Assembly (NCBI RefSeq): GCF_900659635.1
Contig: NZ_CAACVB010000007.1
Span: forward strand, 1-64,000
Length of the DNA: 64,000 bases
Origin: Actinomadura roseirufa
GTDB taxonomy: Bacteria; Actinomycetota; Actinomycetes; Streptosporangiales; Streptosporangiaceae
Reading direction: 5' to 3'
In this document: piece after piece, positions 30,908 to 39,420 of the stretch
Layout: every line of letters begins with the position of its first letter
How positions within the stretch are numbered: position 1 is the stretch's first letter
Program-made: the position numbers and the translations under genes
Notes under the pieces: generated by a model
Seen by the model: only the letters and a program-made list of their open reading frames with translations
What the model was told of the DNA's origin: nothing
Databases searched by the model: none

Positions 30908-33142
30908 CTACGCGAGTTCCAGAGCCCGCTGCAGCTCGGCGCGGGCCTCGGCGTACCGGCCCTGCCGGATGGCAACGATCCCGAGGTTGATCCGCAGCTG
31001 TGCCGCGCTGCGGTGATCGGGCACGCTCTCGGCGGCCCGCAACGCGTGCTCGTGCAGGGTGACGGCATCGGCGTAGTGGCCGCCGCTTTCCAGGTAGCGC
31101 AAGAGCACCAGGGCGAGCTGCACCGGGTACCAGGCCTGCCCGTGCTCCGCCGCGTGCACCGCGGTGGCGACCAGGTTGGCGCGCTCGGCGTCCAGCCAGG
31201 CCAGCGCCGTGGTGTCGTGCAACGTGGGTAACGCCACCGTGGGACGCGACACCCGGGGCCGCTGGTCTCGCTCGGCGGGATACAACACGTCCATCGCCGT
31301 GGCCGCGGTGTACAGATAGAAGTCCAGGACGCGGCGCGGCAGCTCGACCTCGCCGTTCCGGACGGCCAGATCCTTGGCGTACGCCCGGAGCAGGTCGTGC
31401 ATGCCGTACCGATCCCCGTTGCGCTGCACTTGATGTCTGCCGGCGAGCAGCTCCAGGCTTTCACGGGCCGTCGCCTCCTCGCCGCCGAGGAGGGCGGACG
31501 CCCCGTAGCCGTCCACATCGGTCCCGGGATGCAGGCCCAGCAGCCGGAACAGGTGGGCCGCGCCGGGCGGCAGGTCCCGGTACGACCAGGAGAACACGAC
31601 GCCGATGTCGGAGCGCGGATCCCCGGTGGACAACAGGTCCAGCCGCCTCCGGTGATCGGCGAGCTCGCCCACCACCTCGGCCAGGGCCACCGGCGCCCTC
31701 CGGTGCACCAGCTCCGCCGCGATCCGCACTGCGAGCGGCAGCCTGGCGCACTGCGCCGCCAGCGCCTCGGCCGCGCTGGTCTCCGCGGTCACCCACTCGC
31801 CCGCCAGTCGCCGCAGCAGCGCCAGCGCATCGTCCCGGCGCAGGACGTCGAGGTCCAGTCGGCGCGCACCGTGCCGCACGACCAGGCCGGGCAGGCTGTC
31901 GCGGCTGGTCACCAGCACGGCGCTGCCGGCCGACCCGGGCAGCAGCGGCCGGATCTGGTCGACCGAGGCGGCGTTGTCCAGCAGGATCAGCATGCGACGC
32001 CCGTCGAGCAGGCTGCGGTACCGGGCGGCGCGCTCCTCGACGTCGGCCGGCACCTGCTCGCCCGGCAGGCCGAGCGAGCGCAGGAACCTGGCCAGGGCGG
32101 CACTGGGGGACACCGGCTGCTCCTGGTCGTAGCCGCGCAGGTCGATGTAGAGCTGGCCGTCCGGGAAGCGGTCGCGGGCGCGGTGCGCCCACCGGGTGGC
32201 GAGAGCGGTCTTGCCGACGCCCGCGGTGCCGGACACGACGACGATGGCGCTCGTGTCCGGTTCCGGCGCGGTGGTCAGCCGGTCGAGCTCGCCGAGCTCG
32301 TACGCCCGTCCGACGAAAACCGGAACGTCGGCCAGCAACTCCGCGGGCACAGTCCGGTCGACCGCGATGGGCGGCCCGGTCAGGACGTGTGCCCGCGAAT
32401 CCTCGTCCAGGATCTCCTGGTAAGCGGCGGTCAGCTCCGGCCCCGGGGCGACGCCGAGCTCGTCGGCCAGCCGGCGTCGCACCGCGTGATAGGTGGTGAA
32501 TGCCTGTGCCCTGAAGCCGGCGACGGCGTACGCGCGGACGAGCCGAGCCTGCCCCATCTCGTCCAGCGGGTCGGCCGCCGCGACTTCCTCGAACGCGCTG
32601 ATCGCCCGGTCCACCGCCCCGGTCGCCAGCATGGCGGCGCCGTACCGGCCCAGCGCCGCCCGATGCTCCGCCACGATCGACAGCACCCGCGGGTGCTCGG
32701 CCAGCAGGGGGAGGTCGGCGAAGGGCCGGCCCTGCCACAGCGCCAGCGCCTCGGTCAGGGCCGCCGCCTCCCCGCCGTCGGCGGCGTGGCGGACGAGGCG
32801 GCGGAAGCGCATGATGTCGATCTGGTCCGCGGGGACGCCGAGGCGGTAGCTGTCGCCCAGATAAGGCAGCATCTCGCTGGGGGAGCGCGGCGCCCGCCCG
32901 GGTTCCAGCAGCCGGCGGAGCCGCTTCACGTGCGTCTGGAGGATGTTGACGGCGCTGGCCGGCGGCTGATCGCCCCACAGGGCGTCGATCAGGCTGGTCA
33001 GGCCGACCGGCTGCCCTCCGGCCAGCACGAGCAGGCCGAGCACGGCGCGTTGGGCGGGCGGCCCGAGCAGGAGCGGCTCGTCGTGGAGCCATGCGCGCAT
33101 CGGCCCGAGCACCTGGATCCGTAGTGTCAACCTCGCGTCCAC
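30908..33142 (-). CDS. SARP-family transcriptional activator with NB-ARC domain (AfsR/DnrI type)
   Basis: A 744-residue regulator. Residues 1-100 form the OmpR-type winged helix (I-Q-V-L-G-P-M-R-A, A-L-W-G-D-Q-P-P), 105-248 the bacterial transcriptional activation domain, and 275 to about 560 the NB-ARC ATPase with V-F-V-G-R, P-loop G-T-A-G-V-G-K-T (305-312) and L-I-L-L-D-N-A. Only about one TPR repeat follows before the stop, whereas AfsR-like proteins of about 990 residues have several, so the 3' end may have been cut by the adjoining IS630 remnant. SARPs bind 11-bp-spaced direct repeats and activate antibiotic or secretion genes. TTGACA lies just before the GTG start. Confidence 0.88.
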   Translation of the reverse strand: MDARLTLRIQVLGPMRAWLHDEPLLLGPPAQRAVLGLLVLAGGQPVGLTSLIDALWGDQPPASAVNILQTHVKRLRRLLEPGRAPRSPSEMLPYLGDSYRLGVPADQIDIMRFRRLVRHAADGGEAAALTEALALWQGRPFADLPLLAEHPRVLSIVAEHRAALGRYGAAMLATGAVDRAISAFEEVAAADPLDEMGQARLVRAYAVAGFRAQAFTTYHAVRRRLADELGVAPGPELTAAYQEILDEDSRAHVLTGPPIAVDRTVPAELLADVPVFVGRAYELGELDRLTTAPEPDTSAIVVVSGTAGVGKTALATRWAHRARDRFPDGQLYIDLRGYDQEQPVSPSAALARFLRSLGLPGEQVPADVEERAARYRSLLDGRRMLILLDNAASVDQIRPLLPGSAGSAVLVTSRDSLPGLVVRHGARRLDLDVLRRDDALALLRRLAGEWVTAETSAAEALAAQCARLPLAVRIAAELVHRRAPVALAEVVGELADHRRRLDLLSTGDPRSDIGVVFSWSYRDLPPGAAHLFRLLGLHPGTDVDGYGASALLGGEEATARESLELLAGRHQVQRNGDRYGMHDLLRAYAKDLAVRNGEVELPRRVLDFYLYTAATAMDVLYPAERDQRPRVSRPTVALPTLHDTTALAWLDAERANLVATAVHAAEHGQAWYPVQLALVLLRYLESGGHYADAVTLHEHALRAAESVPDHRSAAQLRINLGIVAIRQGRYAEARAELQRALELA

Positions 33143-33494
33143 TTCCGGTCCAATCGATTGTCAAGAATCGCTCGGCGTTAGCTTATCGATCTGATCCGGT
33201 ACAAGCGATGAGATAGGACGCATATGGCGCAAACCGGACGGGTGAGGCTAGGAGTCGCTCGGATGGTGACGGGCCTCGCCGACCCTGCCGGACCCGCCCG
33301 GCTCGTCGCCCCCTCCACGCCCCCGCCACACCGGCTCGGGCAATGCGCGGCACCATCCCGCGTTGGCTCAGATGCTCAGCGGAATCGCAGGCCCTGCCGG
33401 CACGGACCTTGACCGGGCCGGGACGGCGGCGGCGTCCACGATCGCCGATGCCCGGTCCACCGGCCCAAGCGCCCCGAGATCGCCGCCGAGCGGT
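33143..33494. other. Intergenic region upstream of the SARP gene
   Basis: About 350 bp with no intact gene. The 33143-33240 part should hold the SARP promoter. The rest contains a doubtful transposase scrap, listed separately. Confidence 0.4.
33368..33480 (-). pseudogene. Possible IS5-type transposase scrap
   Basis: The minus frame reads G-A-L-G-P-V-D-R-A-S-A-I-V-D-A-A-A-V-P-A, close to the L-G-x-I-D-W-x-x-A-x-V-D-A-A-S-V-R-A segment around the first catalytic Asp of many IS5-family transposases. Nothing else of the element is seen, so this could be chance similarity. Confidence 0.28.
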
Positions 33495-33824
33495 TCAGGC
33501 AACCTTGATCGAATGAGGCCCGACGCTGACGGTGACGTCCACCTGGCCGCCGAGTGCGGCGGCATAGGCGCGAAGCGTCTCCAGTTCCATGGCTTCGAGG
33601 TCGCCGTTCTCGATCTGCGAGATACGAGATTGAGAAACTCCGAGAATCTGGGCGACCTCGGCTTGCGTCCTGCCGACGGCCTTGCGGAGTTCCTTGAGGT
33701 GGTGGCCGGCGATGTGCGCGTTCAGTACGGCGCTCGCTTGTGCCCGGCGCTCGGGGTCGGCCAGTTCGGGATGGCGGCGGTGTGCTTCGGCTTTGATGTC
33801 CTGCCAGCGGCGCCCAGTACTCAT
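33495..33824 (-). CDS. XRE-type antitoxin (HigA-like)
   Basis: A 109-residue HTH protein. The helix-turn-helix is R-T-Q-A-E-V-A-Q-I-L-G-V-S-Q-S-R-I-S-Q-I-E (about 53-73), followed by a short beta tail V-D-V-T-V-S-V. It overlaps the upstream toxin gene by ATGA, the order toxin-antitoxin being typical of higBA. It would bind and neutralise the toxin and repress the shared promoter. Confidence 0.85.
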   Translation of the reverse strand: MSTGRRWQDIKAEAHRRHPELADPERRAQASAVLNAHIAGHHLKELRKAVGRTQAEVAQILGVSQSRISQIENGDLEAMELETLRAYAAALGGQVDVTVSVGPHSIKVA

Positions 33825-34195
33825 CGCCTGGCCTCCTTGTCCTTCGCGGCCCGATACTCGGCGTAGCGGGCTTCCGCCAGTGGGATGGCCTCGTCATACC
33901 AGCGGGACCACTGTCCGGCCTTGTCTCCGGCCACGAGGAAGATCGCGGCACGCTCCAGGTCGAAGACGAACAGCATCCGGATCTCCGATCGCCCTCGACT
34001 GCCTGGCCGCAGTTCCTTGAGGTTGTGTAGCTCGCTGTGCTCCAGGGTGTCAACGAGCGGTCGTCCCAGCGTCGGCCCGACCTCGGTCAACAGGTCGATG
34101 GCCTGCTCGACCAAGGCCGCGGTGTCCACATCGCACTCACACAGCTTGAGGAACCAGCTCTCGACCGGTTCGAGGAGGATCACATCCCAGGCCAT
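33821..34195 (-). CDS. RelE/HigB-like toxin (phage-derived Gp49-like family)
   Basis: A 124-residue protein with the RelE-fold signature of the Gp49-like family: E-L-R-P-G-S-R-G-R-S-E-I-R-M-L-F-V-F-D (about 70-90), where basic residues contact ribosome-bound mRNA, followed by A-I-F-L-V-A-G-D-K. Toxins of this group cleave mRNA on the ribosome. Start ATG 34195 lies 6 bp after a near-perfect -10, so the transcript may be leaderless. Coupled to the antitoxin by a 4-bp overlap. Confidence 0.82.
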   Translation of the reverse strand: MAWDVILLEPVESWFLKLCECDVDTAALVEQAIDLLTEVGPTLGRPLVDTLEHSELHNLKELRPGSRGRSEIRMLFVFDLERAAIFLVAGDKAGQWSRWYDEAIPLAEARYAEYRAAKDKEARR

Positions 34196-34201
34196 CGACT
34201 C

Positions 34202-34207
34202 AATATA
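34202..34207 (-). promoter_or_regulatory. -10 element of the toxin-antitoxin operon
   Basis: TATATT on the minus strand, 6 bp before the toxin ATG. This spacing puts transcription start at or next to the initiation codon, so leaderless translation is likely. The -35 is weak, which fits an operon activated or repressed by its own antitoxin. Confidence 0.45.
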
Positions 34208-34401
34208 ACCCCTGGCTCATGTCTGGGCCGCTCAGTCGCCCGATTGCTCCGGACCCTCTGCTTCGCGCCGCCGCCACGTGAACACAGGACGGTGGAGCGA
34301 GCGATGCACGTTGTTCGAGGCAGCGTGGCATCGAAGAGGACATTCACTGACCTATTGGTGTCCTAGCGTGGTGGGCGTTGGACGAGGACAGGGAGCATGC
34401 G

Positions 34402-34974
34402 ATGCCACACGGATCCGCCATCACAGGGCCGGCGATGCACTTCGCGGACGCCGCGGAGTGGGAGGCGTGGCTGGCCGTCCATCACCAGGACGAGGGCGGT
34501 GTGTGGCTGGCGATCGCCAAGAAGAACGCGCCGGTGACCCTGGTGAGCATCGCGCAGGCCCTCGACGTCGCGCTGTGTTACGGCTGGATCGACAGCCAGC
34601 GCAAGGGACTCGACGAGCACCGCTACCTCCAGCGCTACTCGCGTCGGCGCAAGGCCAGCCCTTGGTCGCGGGTGAACGTCGAGAAAGTGGAGGCGCTCAC
34701 CGCCGCAGGACGGATGCGGCCGCCCGGCCTTGCGGAAGTCGCCGCCGCCCAGGCGGACGGACGGTGGGACCAGGCGTACGCGGCCCAGCGCGATGTCACC
34801 GTCCCGTCCGATCTGGCGGCGGCGCTGACCGTACGCCCGGAGGCCGCGGCCCGTTTCGAGGCGCTCGACAAGACCGGCCGCTACCTGCTGATATTGCCAT
34901 TGCTGAAGGCCAGGACCCCGGCCGTTCGCGCGGCCCGCCTGGAAAAGGCGGTCGCCGGACTGGCGGGAAACTGA
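34402..34974 (+). CDS. YdeI/OmpD-associated family protein
   Basis: A 190-residue protein from ATG 34402, preceded by AGGGAG. The N-terminal domain has F-A-D-A-A-E-W-E-A-W-L, G-V-W-L-A-I-A-K-K, A-L-C-Y-G-W-I-D-S-Q-R-K and Y-L-Q-R-Y-S-R-R-R-K-A-S-P-W-S, the conserved core of the YdeI/OmpD-associated family, and the C-terminal part has F-E-A-L-D-K-T-G-R-Y-L-L-I-L-P. Biochemical function is unsettled; some members are linked to bacteriocin or stress protection. Single gene. Confidence 0.82.
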   Translation: MPHGSAITGPAMHFADAAEWEAWLAVHHQDEGGVWLAIAKKNAPVTLVSIAQALDVALCYGWIDSQRKGLDEHRYLQRYSRRRKASPWSRVNVEKVEALTAAGRMRPPGLAEVAAAQADGRWDQAYAAQRDVTVPSDLAAALTVRPEAAARFEALDKTGRYLLILPLLKARTPAVRAARLEKAVAGLAGN

Positions 34975-35044
34975 CCCTTGCCCAAGGCTTTCGCATATCT
35001 GCCTTGTCTCGTTTGCACTGTCCAAATCGGTCATACTCGTGGGC

Positions 35045-35377
35045 ATGCAGCGGAACGCAGGCGCCGCTCGTCAGGCGCGATCCAACTACAACCTGGTCGG
35101 CACGATCACCGATAGGCGCCCGGACCGCGGCGTCGCGGAAGTCCTAGAGACCTGGTCGCACGTCGACAAACTCGTCCGCGACCGCGGTGAGGAGCCCCTT
35201 CGTTCCGTCGCCTTCATCGCCCGGCTCAGCGGACTTCCGGCCAAGCAGATCGGCCATTTGCGTCAGGTCCGCAACCTGTGCGCCCACTCGGCCGACGACG
35301 GCTGGCCCTCGCAGAAGGACGTCGATCAGGCATTGATGACCGCCTACGCCCTGAGAGAGCTCGTCCTGGGCATCTGA
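35045..35377 (+). CDS. Small HEPN-like protein
   Basis: About 110 residues (ATG 35045, or 35039 with two extra residues). The helical C-terminal half has R-Q-V-R-N-L-C-A-H-S, matching the R-x4-6-H motif of HEPN-type RNases (R-N-x-x-x-H), followed by a helix V-D-Q-A-L-M-T-A-Y-A-L-R-E. HEPN proteins act in toxin-antitoxin and anti-phage systems. No nucleotidyltransferase (MNT) antitoxin is adjacent. The protein is shorter than most HEPN toxins, so this is a motif-level call. Confidence 0.55.
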   Translation: MQRNAGAARQARSNYNLVGTITDRRPDRGVAEVLETWSHVDKLVRDRGEEPLRSVAFIARLSGLPAKQIGHLRQVRNLCAHSADDGWPSQKDVDQALMTAYALRELVLGI

Positions 35378-35539
35378 CACCTGTCGCCGGACTGGCCTTC
35401 AGCGCCCCTGCGCGCCGAGCCGCACGTCCACCATGCGCATTGGGGTGAAAACCCTGCGCAACCAGTGACGGACGGTGACAATGGCGTTGACGTGAGCCGG
35501 TCGCCTGCGGCGACCTCCAGGCGGAAGGGTGCAAAAGCC

Positions 35540-36904
35540 ATGTCTCGTGAGCAACGCCCTGAATGGGCCCTTCGCCTCGAAGCGGAGCGCCTTGACCGGG
35601 GCTGGGGTAAATACGACCTGGCCCGCCGCCTGCGGGGCGTGCTGAACATGCCCCTCACCTCGCCGGGTGTCAGGGGCACCGGCGCTCAGATCTACCGATG
35701 GGAACGGGGCATCCACTTCCCGGCCATGTGGGCGGACATCCTCGCCACCGTCTTCGAGACGACGAAGGAAGACCTCTTCGGCGACGAACTGGACAGGCGC
35801 GCCCAATCCGCATCGGGGCCCCTTGTCGAAGACGCACCAGGCATCCCCGGCGGTAGCGTGGATCAGAGTCCAACTCCCGAACAGGGGGACGACGACGTGA
35901 AACGACGTGCCGCACTCCAGGTGATCACCGCCGCAGCCGCTGGAATCGCCAGCCCGCCAGGCGCTGTGGAAACCGTCCTGTCCGGCATCCGAAATGCCAT
36001 CGGCAATGCTCTCGGCCTCGGCGCCTGGGAAGCCACCGTCCACGAGTACGGGCAGCTCCTCACCACCCGCCCGGCCGGTGAATTGGTCGGCGGCCTCACT
36101 ACCGAGCTCATCACGGTGGGGCAACTGCTCGAACGACCCCGCAACGACAGTGATCAGGTCGGGCTGCTCCGCGTCAGCGCCGGACTGTCCGGCCTGCTGG
36201 CAATCGACCTCGGCGACGTGGGTGATCAATGCGCCGCGCGAACCTCGTGGGACGTCGCCAGGCACGCCGCCGATGCGTCGGGCGACCGCGATCTACGGGT
36301 CTGGGCGCGCGGGCGCGCCGCCCAAGACGCGTTCTGGGGAGAGAACCCAGGGAGCGTCATCGCCAATCTGGCAACGGAAGCCGTCGAGATCGCAGAGGGA
36401 GCACCGTCGCCCGGCCTCGCTCGCGCATACGCCGCACGCGCCTACGTCGCCGCAGACCAGAACGACGCCCGGCAAGCTCACGCATCGCTCAACGCTCTCA
36501 GGCGGACCGTGGACGCGCTCCCAGAGTCGGCGGAGGAGACCCCACTTGCATTCCGCGAGAGCCAACTCCGCTGGGCGGAGTCCTACGTGTACACACAGTT
36601 AGGCGACCGCCAAGCAAGCGCGACACTTGATAAAGCCTATGCGGCCTACGGTGGCGCAGGCCGCGTCGCCGTAAAGAACCTGCGCCTAATGCGAGCTTCG
36701 GTTCTCATCAAAGAGCGCGAGGTCGATGCAGGTCTAGCGGAGGCACTGGCCACACTGCATGAATACCCCAAAGCAAAGGCCGCCGGGATAAATCTGCTGA
36801 CCGGGCACGTCCTACGGGCGCTTCCTGAACAATCTCGGGACCTTCCGGCGGCGCGGGAGTTGCGGGCGTTGGCCTCTGGGCAGAGCCGCACCGCACTCAC
36901 CTGA
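35540..36904 (+). CDS. XRE-family regulator with TPR-like sensor domain
   Basis: A 454-residue protein from ATG 35540 with GGAAGGG about 9 bp upstream; the open frame extends to 35465 without a good RBS. The N-terminal HTH (R-L-E-A-E-R-L-D-R-G-W-G-K-Y-D-L-A-R-R-L, then Q-I-Y-R-W-E-R-G) is followed by an Ala-rich hydrophobic patch (A-L-Q-V-I-T-A-A-A-A-G-I-A) and helical TPR-like repeats to the end. This HTH-plus-repeat plan is widespread in actinomycetes; ligands are unknown. Terminator hairpin follows. Confidence 0.78.
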   Translation: MSREQRPEWALRLEAERLDRGWGKYDLARRLRGVLNMPLTSPGVRGTGAQIYRWERGIHFPAMWADILATVFETTKEDLFGDELDRRAQSASGPLVEDAPGIPGGSVDQSPTPEQGDDDVKRRAALQVITAAAAGIASPPGAVETVLSGIRNAIGNALGLGAWEATVHEYGQLLTTRPAGELVGGLTTELITVGQLLERPRNDSDQVGLLRVSAGLSGLLAIDLGDVGDQCAARTSWDVARHAADASGDRDLRVWARGRAAQDAFWGENPGSVIANLATEAVEIAEGAPSPGLARAYAARAYVAADQNDARQAHASLNALRRTVDALPESAEETPLAFRESQLRWAESYVYTQLGDRQASATLDKAYAAYGGAGRVAVKNLRLMRASVLIKEREVDAGLAEALATLHEYPKAKAAGINLLTGHVLRALPEQSRDLPAARELRALASGQSRTALT

Positions 36905-36913
36905 CCGCGCAGG

Positions 36914-36939
36914 AGCCCCGTCGAGTGATCGACGGGGCT
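36914..36939. terminator. Strong perfect hairpin terminator
   Basis: AGCCCCGTCGA, a GTGA loop and the exact complement TCGACGGGGCT form an 11-bp stem 10 bp after the XRE regulator stop. No T-tract is present. It may stop transcription from both sides, because the anti-sigma-like gene converges from the right. Confidence 0.7.
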
Positions 36940-37103
36940 GCTGTACGCGCTGGGGCCAGGCCCGTCCGGCGGACCAGGCCGGACGCGAGCCTGGGCGGAG
37001 TCCATCGCCATGCCCCCGACGTCCATGGCGACGGCTTGTCCGCCAGTGGGGACGGCGCGCGGGCGATCTGCCTATGGACGAGCCGCCGGTGACGGCCGGA
37101 GGA

Positions 37104-38078
37104 CTACTTGGGCGGCAGGTTCGTCCACTCGGCGGTGATCGAGGCGCCGCCCGGCACCGAGACCACTCCTCCGTCGGCCGAGACGAAGTAATCGGTGTCG
37201 ATGATCCGCGACGTCTTCGGGTCGACGACCAGGTGCGCCGACTGATTTCCCCTGAAGGCGATCGAGAGTCCCTGGCCGCCCTTGACCCGGCCGAGGTTCT
37301 TGACGTTCGGGTACGAGGCGATCGCGCGGAAAGCGGCAGCGCGGACCTTCGGCGGGGCCGGCAACTGGGAGACCAGGGAGAGCAGGCCCTCGAAGGTGGA
37401 TTCCTTCCGGCCGGCGGCGTCGAGCTTGCCGGCGCTGGTCCTGATGTTCCCGGACTCGACGGATTTGGCGATCCACGTCTTCAGCGCATCCGGCGTGGTC
37501 GGAAGCTTCTGGAGCTGTTCGAAGGTCACATCGGGGCCGCCCAGCCGGAATGGAATGGGGTGGGTGAGCTGGACGGCCTTGCCCCCGGTCTTCTCTCCCT
37601 TCCACCAGACTCGGCCGTCGCGCCGAGTCCAGCTCTCCAGCGAGGTGCGTCCACCGCCATTGGAGTTGGTCCTCGTCGTCTTGACGTACCAGTAGGTGCC
37701 AGAAGCCTTTGGTGCCCGCTCCGCCGTGGTGGCGGCCACGAGCAGGAGCTGCCGGCCGGACGGCGATGCCGCCGCCTGCGTGCCAGAGCCGTTCTTGGAC
37801 CCGGCAGGCTCACCGGAACCGCTGCCCCCGATCACCACCGCGGCGGCGGTCACGGCGGCGACGGCGGCCAGTGCCGAGCCGAGAAGAATGGGCCGCCGCT
37901 TCGGTGAACGGCGGGGAGCCTGGTCGGCCGACTGGAGGTCTTGGTGGATCTGGCTCATGACGAACTCCTGGATTTGCCGGTGCCGGCCGCTCGGCAGATC
38001 CCGTTCCACCGGCCCCGGCAATAGCCTGGCCAACTCGGCGAACTCGTCGGGGTCGGGCTGATTCGGGGAGGTTTTCAT
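37104..38078 (-). CDS. CU044_5270-family membrane protein (putative anti-sigma partner)
   Basis: A 324-residue protein. A cytoplasmic head of about 65 residues (E-L-A-R-L-L-P-G-P-V-E-R-D-L-P-S-G-R) precedes one TM segment (L-L-G-S-A-L-A-A-V-A-A-V-T-A-A-A-V-V-I) and an extracytoplasmic domain with S-G-T-Y-W-Y-V-K and L-V-V-D-P-K-T, the pattern of CU044_5270-family proteins. These are regularly encoded right after an ECF sigma gene and probably act as its membrane regulator. The start overlaps the sigma stop by ATGA. Confidence 0.8.
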   Translation of the reverse strand: MKTSPNQPDPDEFAELARLLPGPVERDLPSGRHRQIQEFVMSQIHQDLQSADQAPRRSPKRRPILLGSALAAVAAVTAAAVVIGGSGSGEPAGSKNGSGTQAAASPSGRQLLLVAATTAERAPKASGTYWYVKTTRTNSNGGGRTSLESWTRRDGRVWWKGEKTGGKAVQLTHPIPFRLGGPDVTFEQLQKLPTTPDALKTWIAKSVESGNIRTSAGKLDAAGRKESTFEGLLSLVSQLPAPPKVRAAAFRAIASYPNVKNLGRVKGGQGLSIAFRGNQSAHLVVDPKTSRIIDTDYFVSADGGVVSVPGGASITAEWTNLPPK

Positions 38079-38710
38079 CGGTTGATCTCCTGAGCGGACC
38101 GGACCGCGACTTCGCGGTCACCATTTACCTGTCCGTGGTCGGGCCGCGGTTCCCGATTTCTTTCGGGCGCCTGAAGCTTTCCAGCGGTGACGAGCTTGTT
38201 CAGTTTTTTGCGCGCTCGGAACAGCCGGGACCGAACCGTCCCGACCGGCACTCCGAGCGCCTCGGCCGCCTCGGCGTAGTCGAGCCCGGACCACACGCAC
38301 AGGGCCAGCACCTCCCGCTCCGGCTTGCGCAGCGCCGCCAGCGCCGCACGCACGAGGGCGAGCCGCTCGCGATCACCGATGCGGGTGACGACCTCGTCGG
38401 CGAAGTCCGGCATCACCCCCGCCTTCGGAAGCCGCGACAGCGCGCCGTCGTACCTCTGGGCGGCGCGGCGTACGTTGCGCGCGATGTTGGTGGCGATACC
38501 AAGAAGCCATGGGCGCAGCGACTGTCCGTCGGCGTCCCTGTCGACGCGGTCGCGCAGCCGCCACGCCTCAAGAAAGGTCAGGGACACCACGTCCTCGGCC
38601 GTCGACCAGTTCCCCGTCAGCCGGAAGGCGTGGTTATAAACCGCGCGAGCGTGCTCATCGAACAGTTCCCTGAACGCATCCGGCTCCCCGGCGTGCACAC
38701 GGGCACGCAT
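38075..38710 (-). CDS. ECF RNA polymerase sigma factor
   Basis: A 211-residue sigma-70 family protein from ATG 38710 (GGAG 6 bp upstream; the ATG two codons earlier sits on that RBS). Region 2 has F-R-E-L-F-D-E-H-A-R-A-V-Y-N-H-A-F-R and V-V-S-L-T-F-L-E-A-W-R, region 4 has V-L-A-L-C-V-W-S-G-L-D-Y-A-E-A-A-E-A-L and G-T-V-R-S-R-L-F-R-A-R. It would direct RNA polymerase to a stress regulon and is coupled to a CU044_5270 membrane protein that likely controls it. Confidence 0.92.
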   Translation of the reverse strand: MRARVHAGEPDAFRELFDEHARAVYNHAFRLTGNWSTAEDVVSLTFLEAWRLRDRVDRDADGQSLRPWLLGIATNIARNVRRAAQRYDGALSRLPKAGVMPDFADEVVTRIGDRERLALVRAALAALRKPEREVLALCVWSGLDYAEAAEALGVPVGTVRSRLFRARKKLNKLVTAGKLQAPERNREPRPDHGQVNGDREVAVRSAQEINR

Positions 38711-39151
38711 ACTCATCTCCACATCCACGGACTGTCCGCCCAAGAATCCGAGTTTCTGTGACCTGCACCACAAGACGGACCTCTGGTGCCGCGTCCACCG
38801 AGGCAGCAAGCCCCTGGCGCGGGGCGGCCATGCGTTCCCGGCCGCCGCCCTAGGCCATCGTCGCGTGAGCGCGCCAGGCAGCGATCACGGCGGCACGGGC
38901 CCCCGGCGGCCCGTCCTGGCATGGATCCGTGACGCCCGGATCTCCCTCAGACTCCAGAACGCTTCCCGAGAGAACGGCGGGGACCGTTTCGAGGGTCGTC
39001 CCGTTGCTTGGCACACGTCGCGCACTTCCCACTGTTTCCTGTGTTCGGCCCGGGGGATGCGAACCTGGCCAGGGGGAAGTGGGGTGGCTGGGGTCCTCTC
39101 ACCAGGCGCTGGCCGTCGAGGGGCTGTCGACGTCGCCTAGAAAGTGAGCCG
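38711..39151. other. Intergenic region, no gene seen
   Basis: About 440 bp between divergent genes. It should contain the sigma-factor promoter (minus) and that of the 80-residue gene (plus). Short frames on either strand have no RBS or family features. Confidence 0.4.
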
Positions 39152-39394
39152 ATGAGGTTCTTCGTTGTTCACGACGGGCAGGGGATCATCTCTTCGGTGA
39201 TCACGGTGCCGGATGATTCCACCGCCGTGACGTTCGCCGCTCCGGCGGGGTCGTCGGTGAGCGAGGTCGGCGATCTTCCGTTGGCTCCGGAGGATCTGCG
39301 TGATCGCCGGAGGCTGGAGGAATTCGCCGCCGAATTCCAGGTCGACGTCAGTGGTTCGGTTCGTCGCGCCGCGGTGGTCCGGCGAGGGGGCTGA
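39152..39394 (+). CDS. Small hypothetical protein
   Basis: An 80-residue protein from ATG 39152, chosen because the conserved-looking sequence M-R-F-F-V-V-H-D starts there and AAAGTGAG precedes it. The first 45 residues look like a small beta domain (V-V-H-D-G-Q-G-I-I-S-S-V-I-T-V-P) and the last 35 are charged and helical, ending V-R-R-A-A-V-V-R-R-G-G. No family recognised. Confidence 0.5.
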   Translation: MRFFVVHDGQGIISSVITVPDDSTAVTFAAPAGSSVSEVGDLPLAPEDLRDRRRLEEFAAEFQVDVSGSVRRAAVVRRGG

Positions 39395-39420
39395 GCCCGG
39401 CGGTCCGCGGGGCGGGGCGA

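Noticed and set aside
36914..36939. The perfect 11-bp inverted repeat as a regulator binding site.
   Set aside because: It lies just after a stop codon between converging genes with a four-base loop, which is better explained as a terminator.
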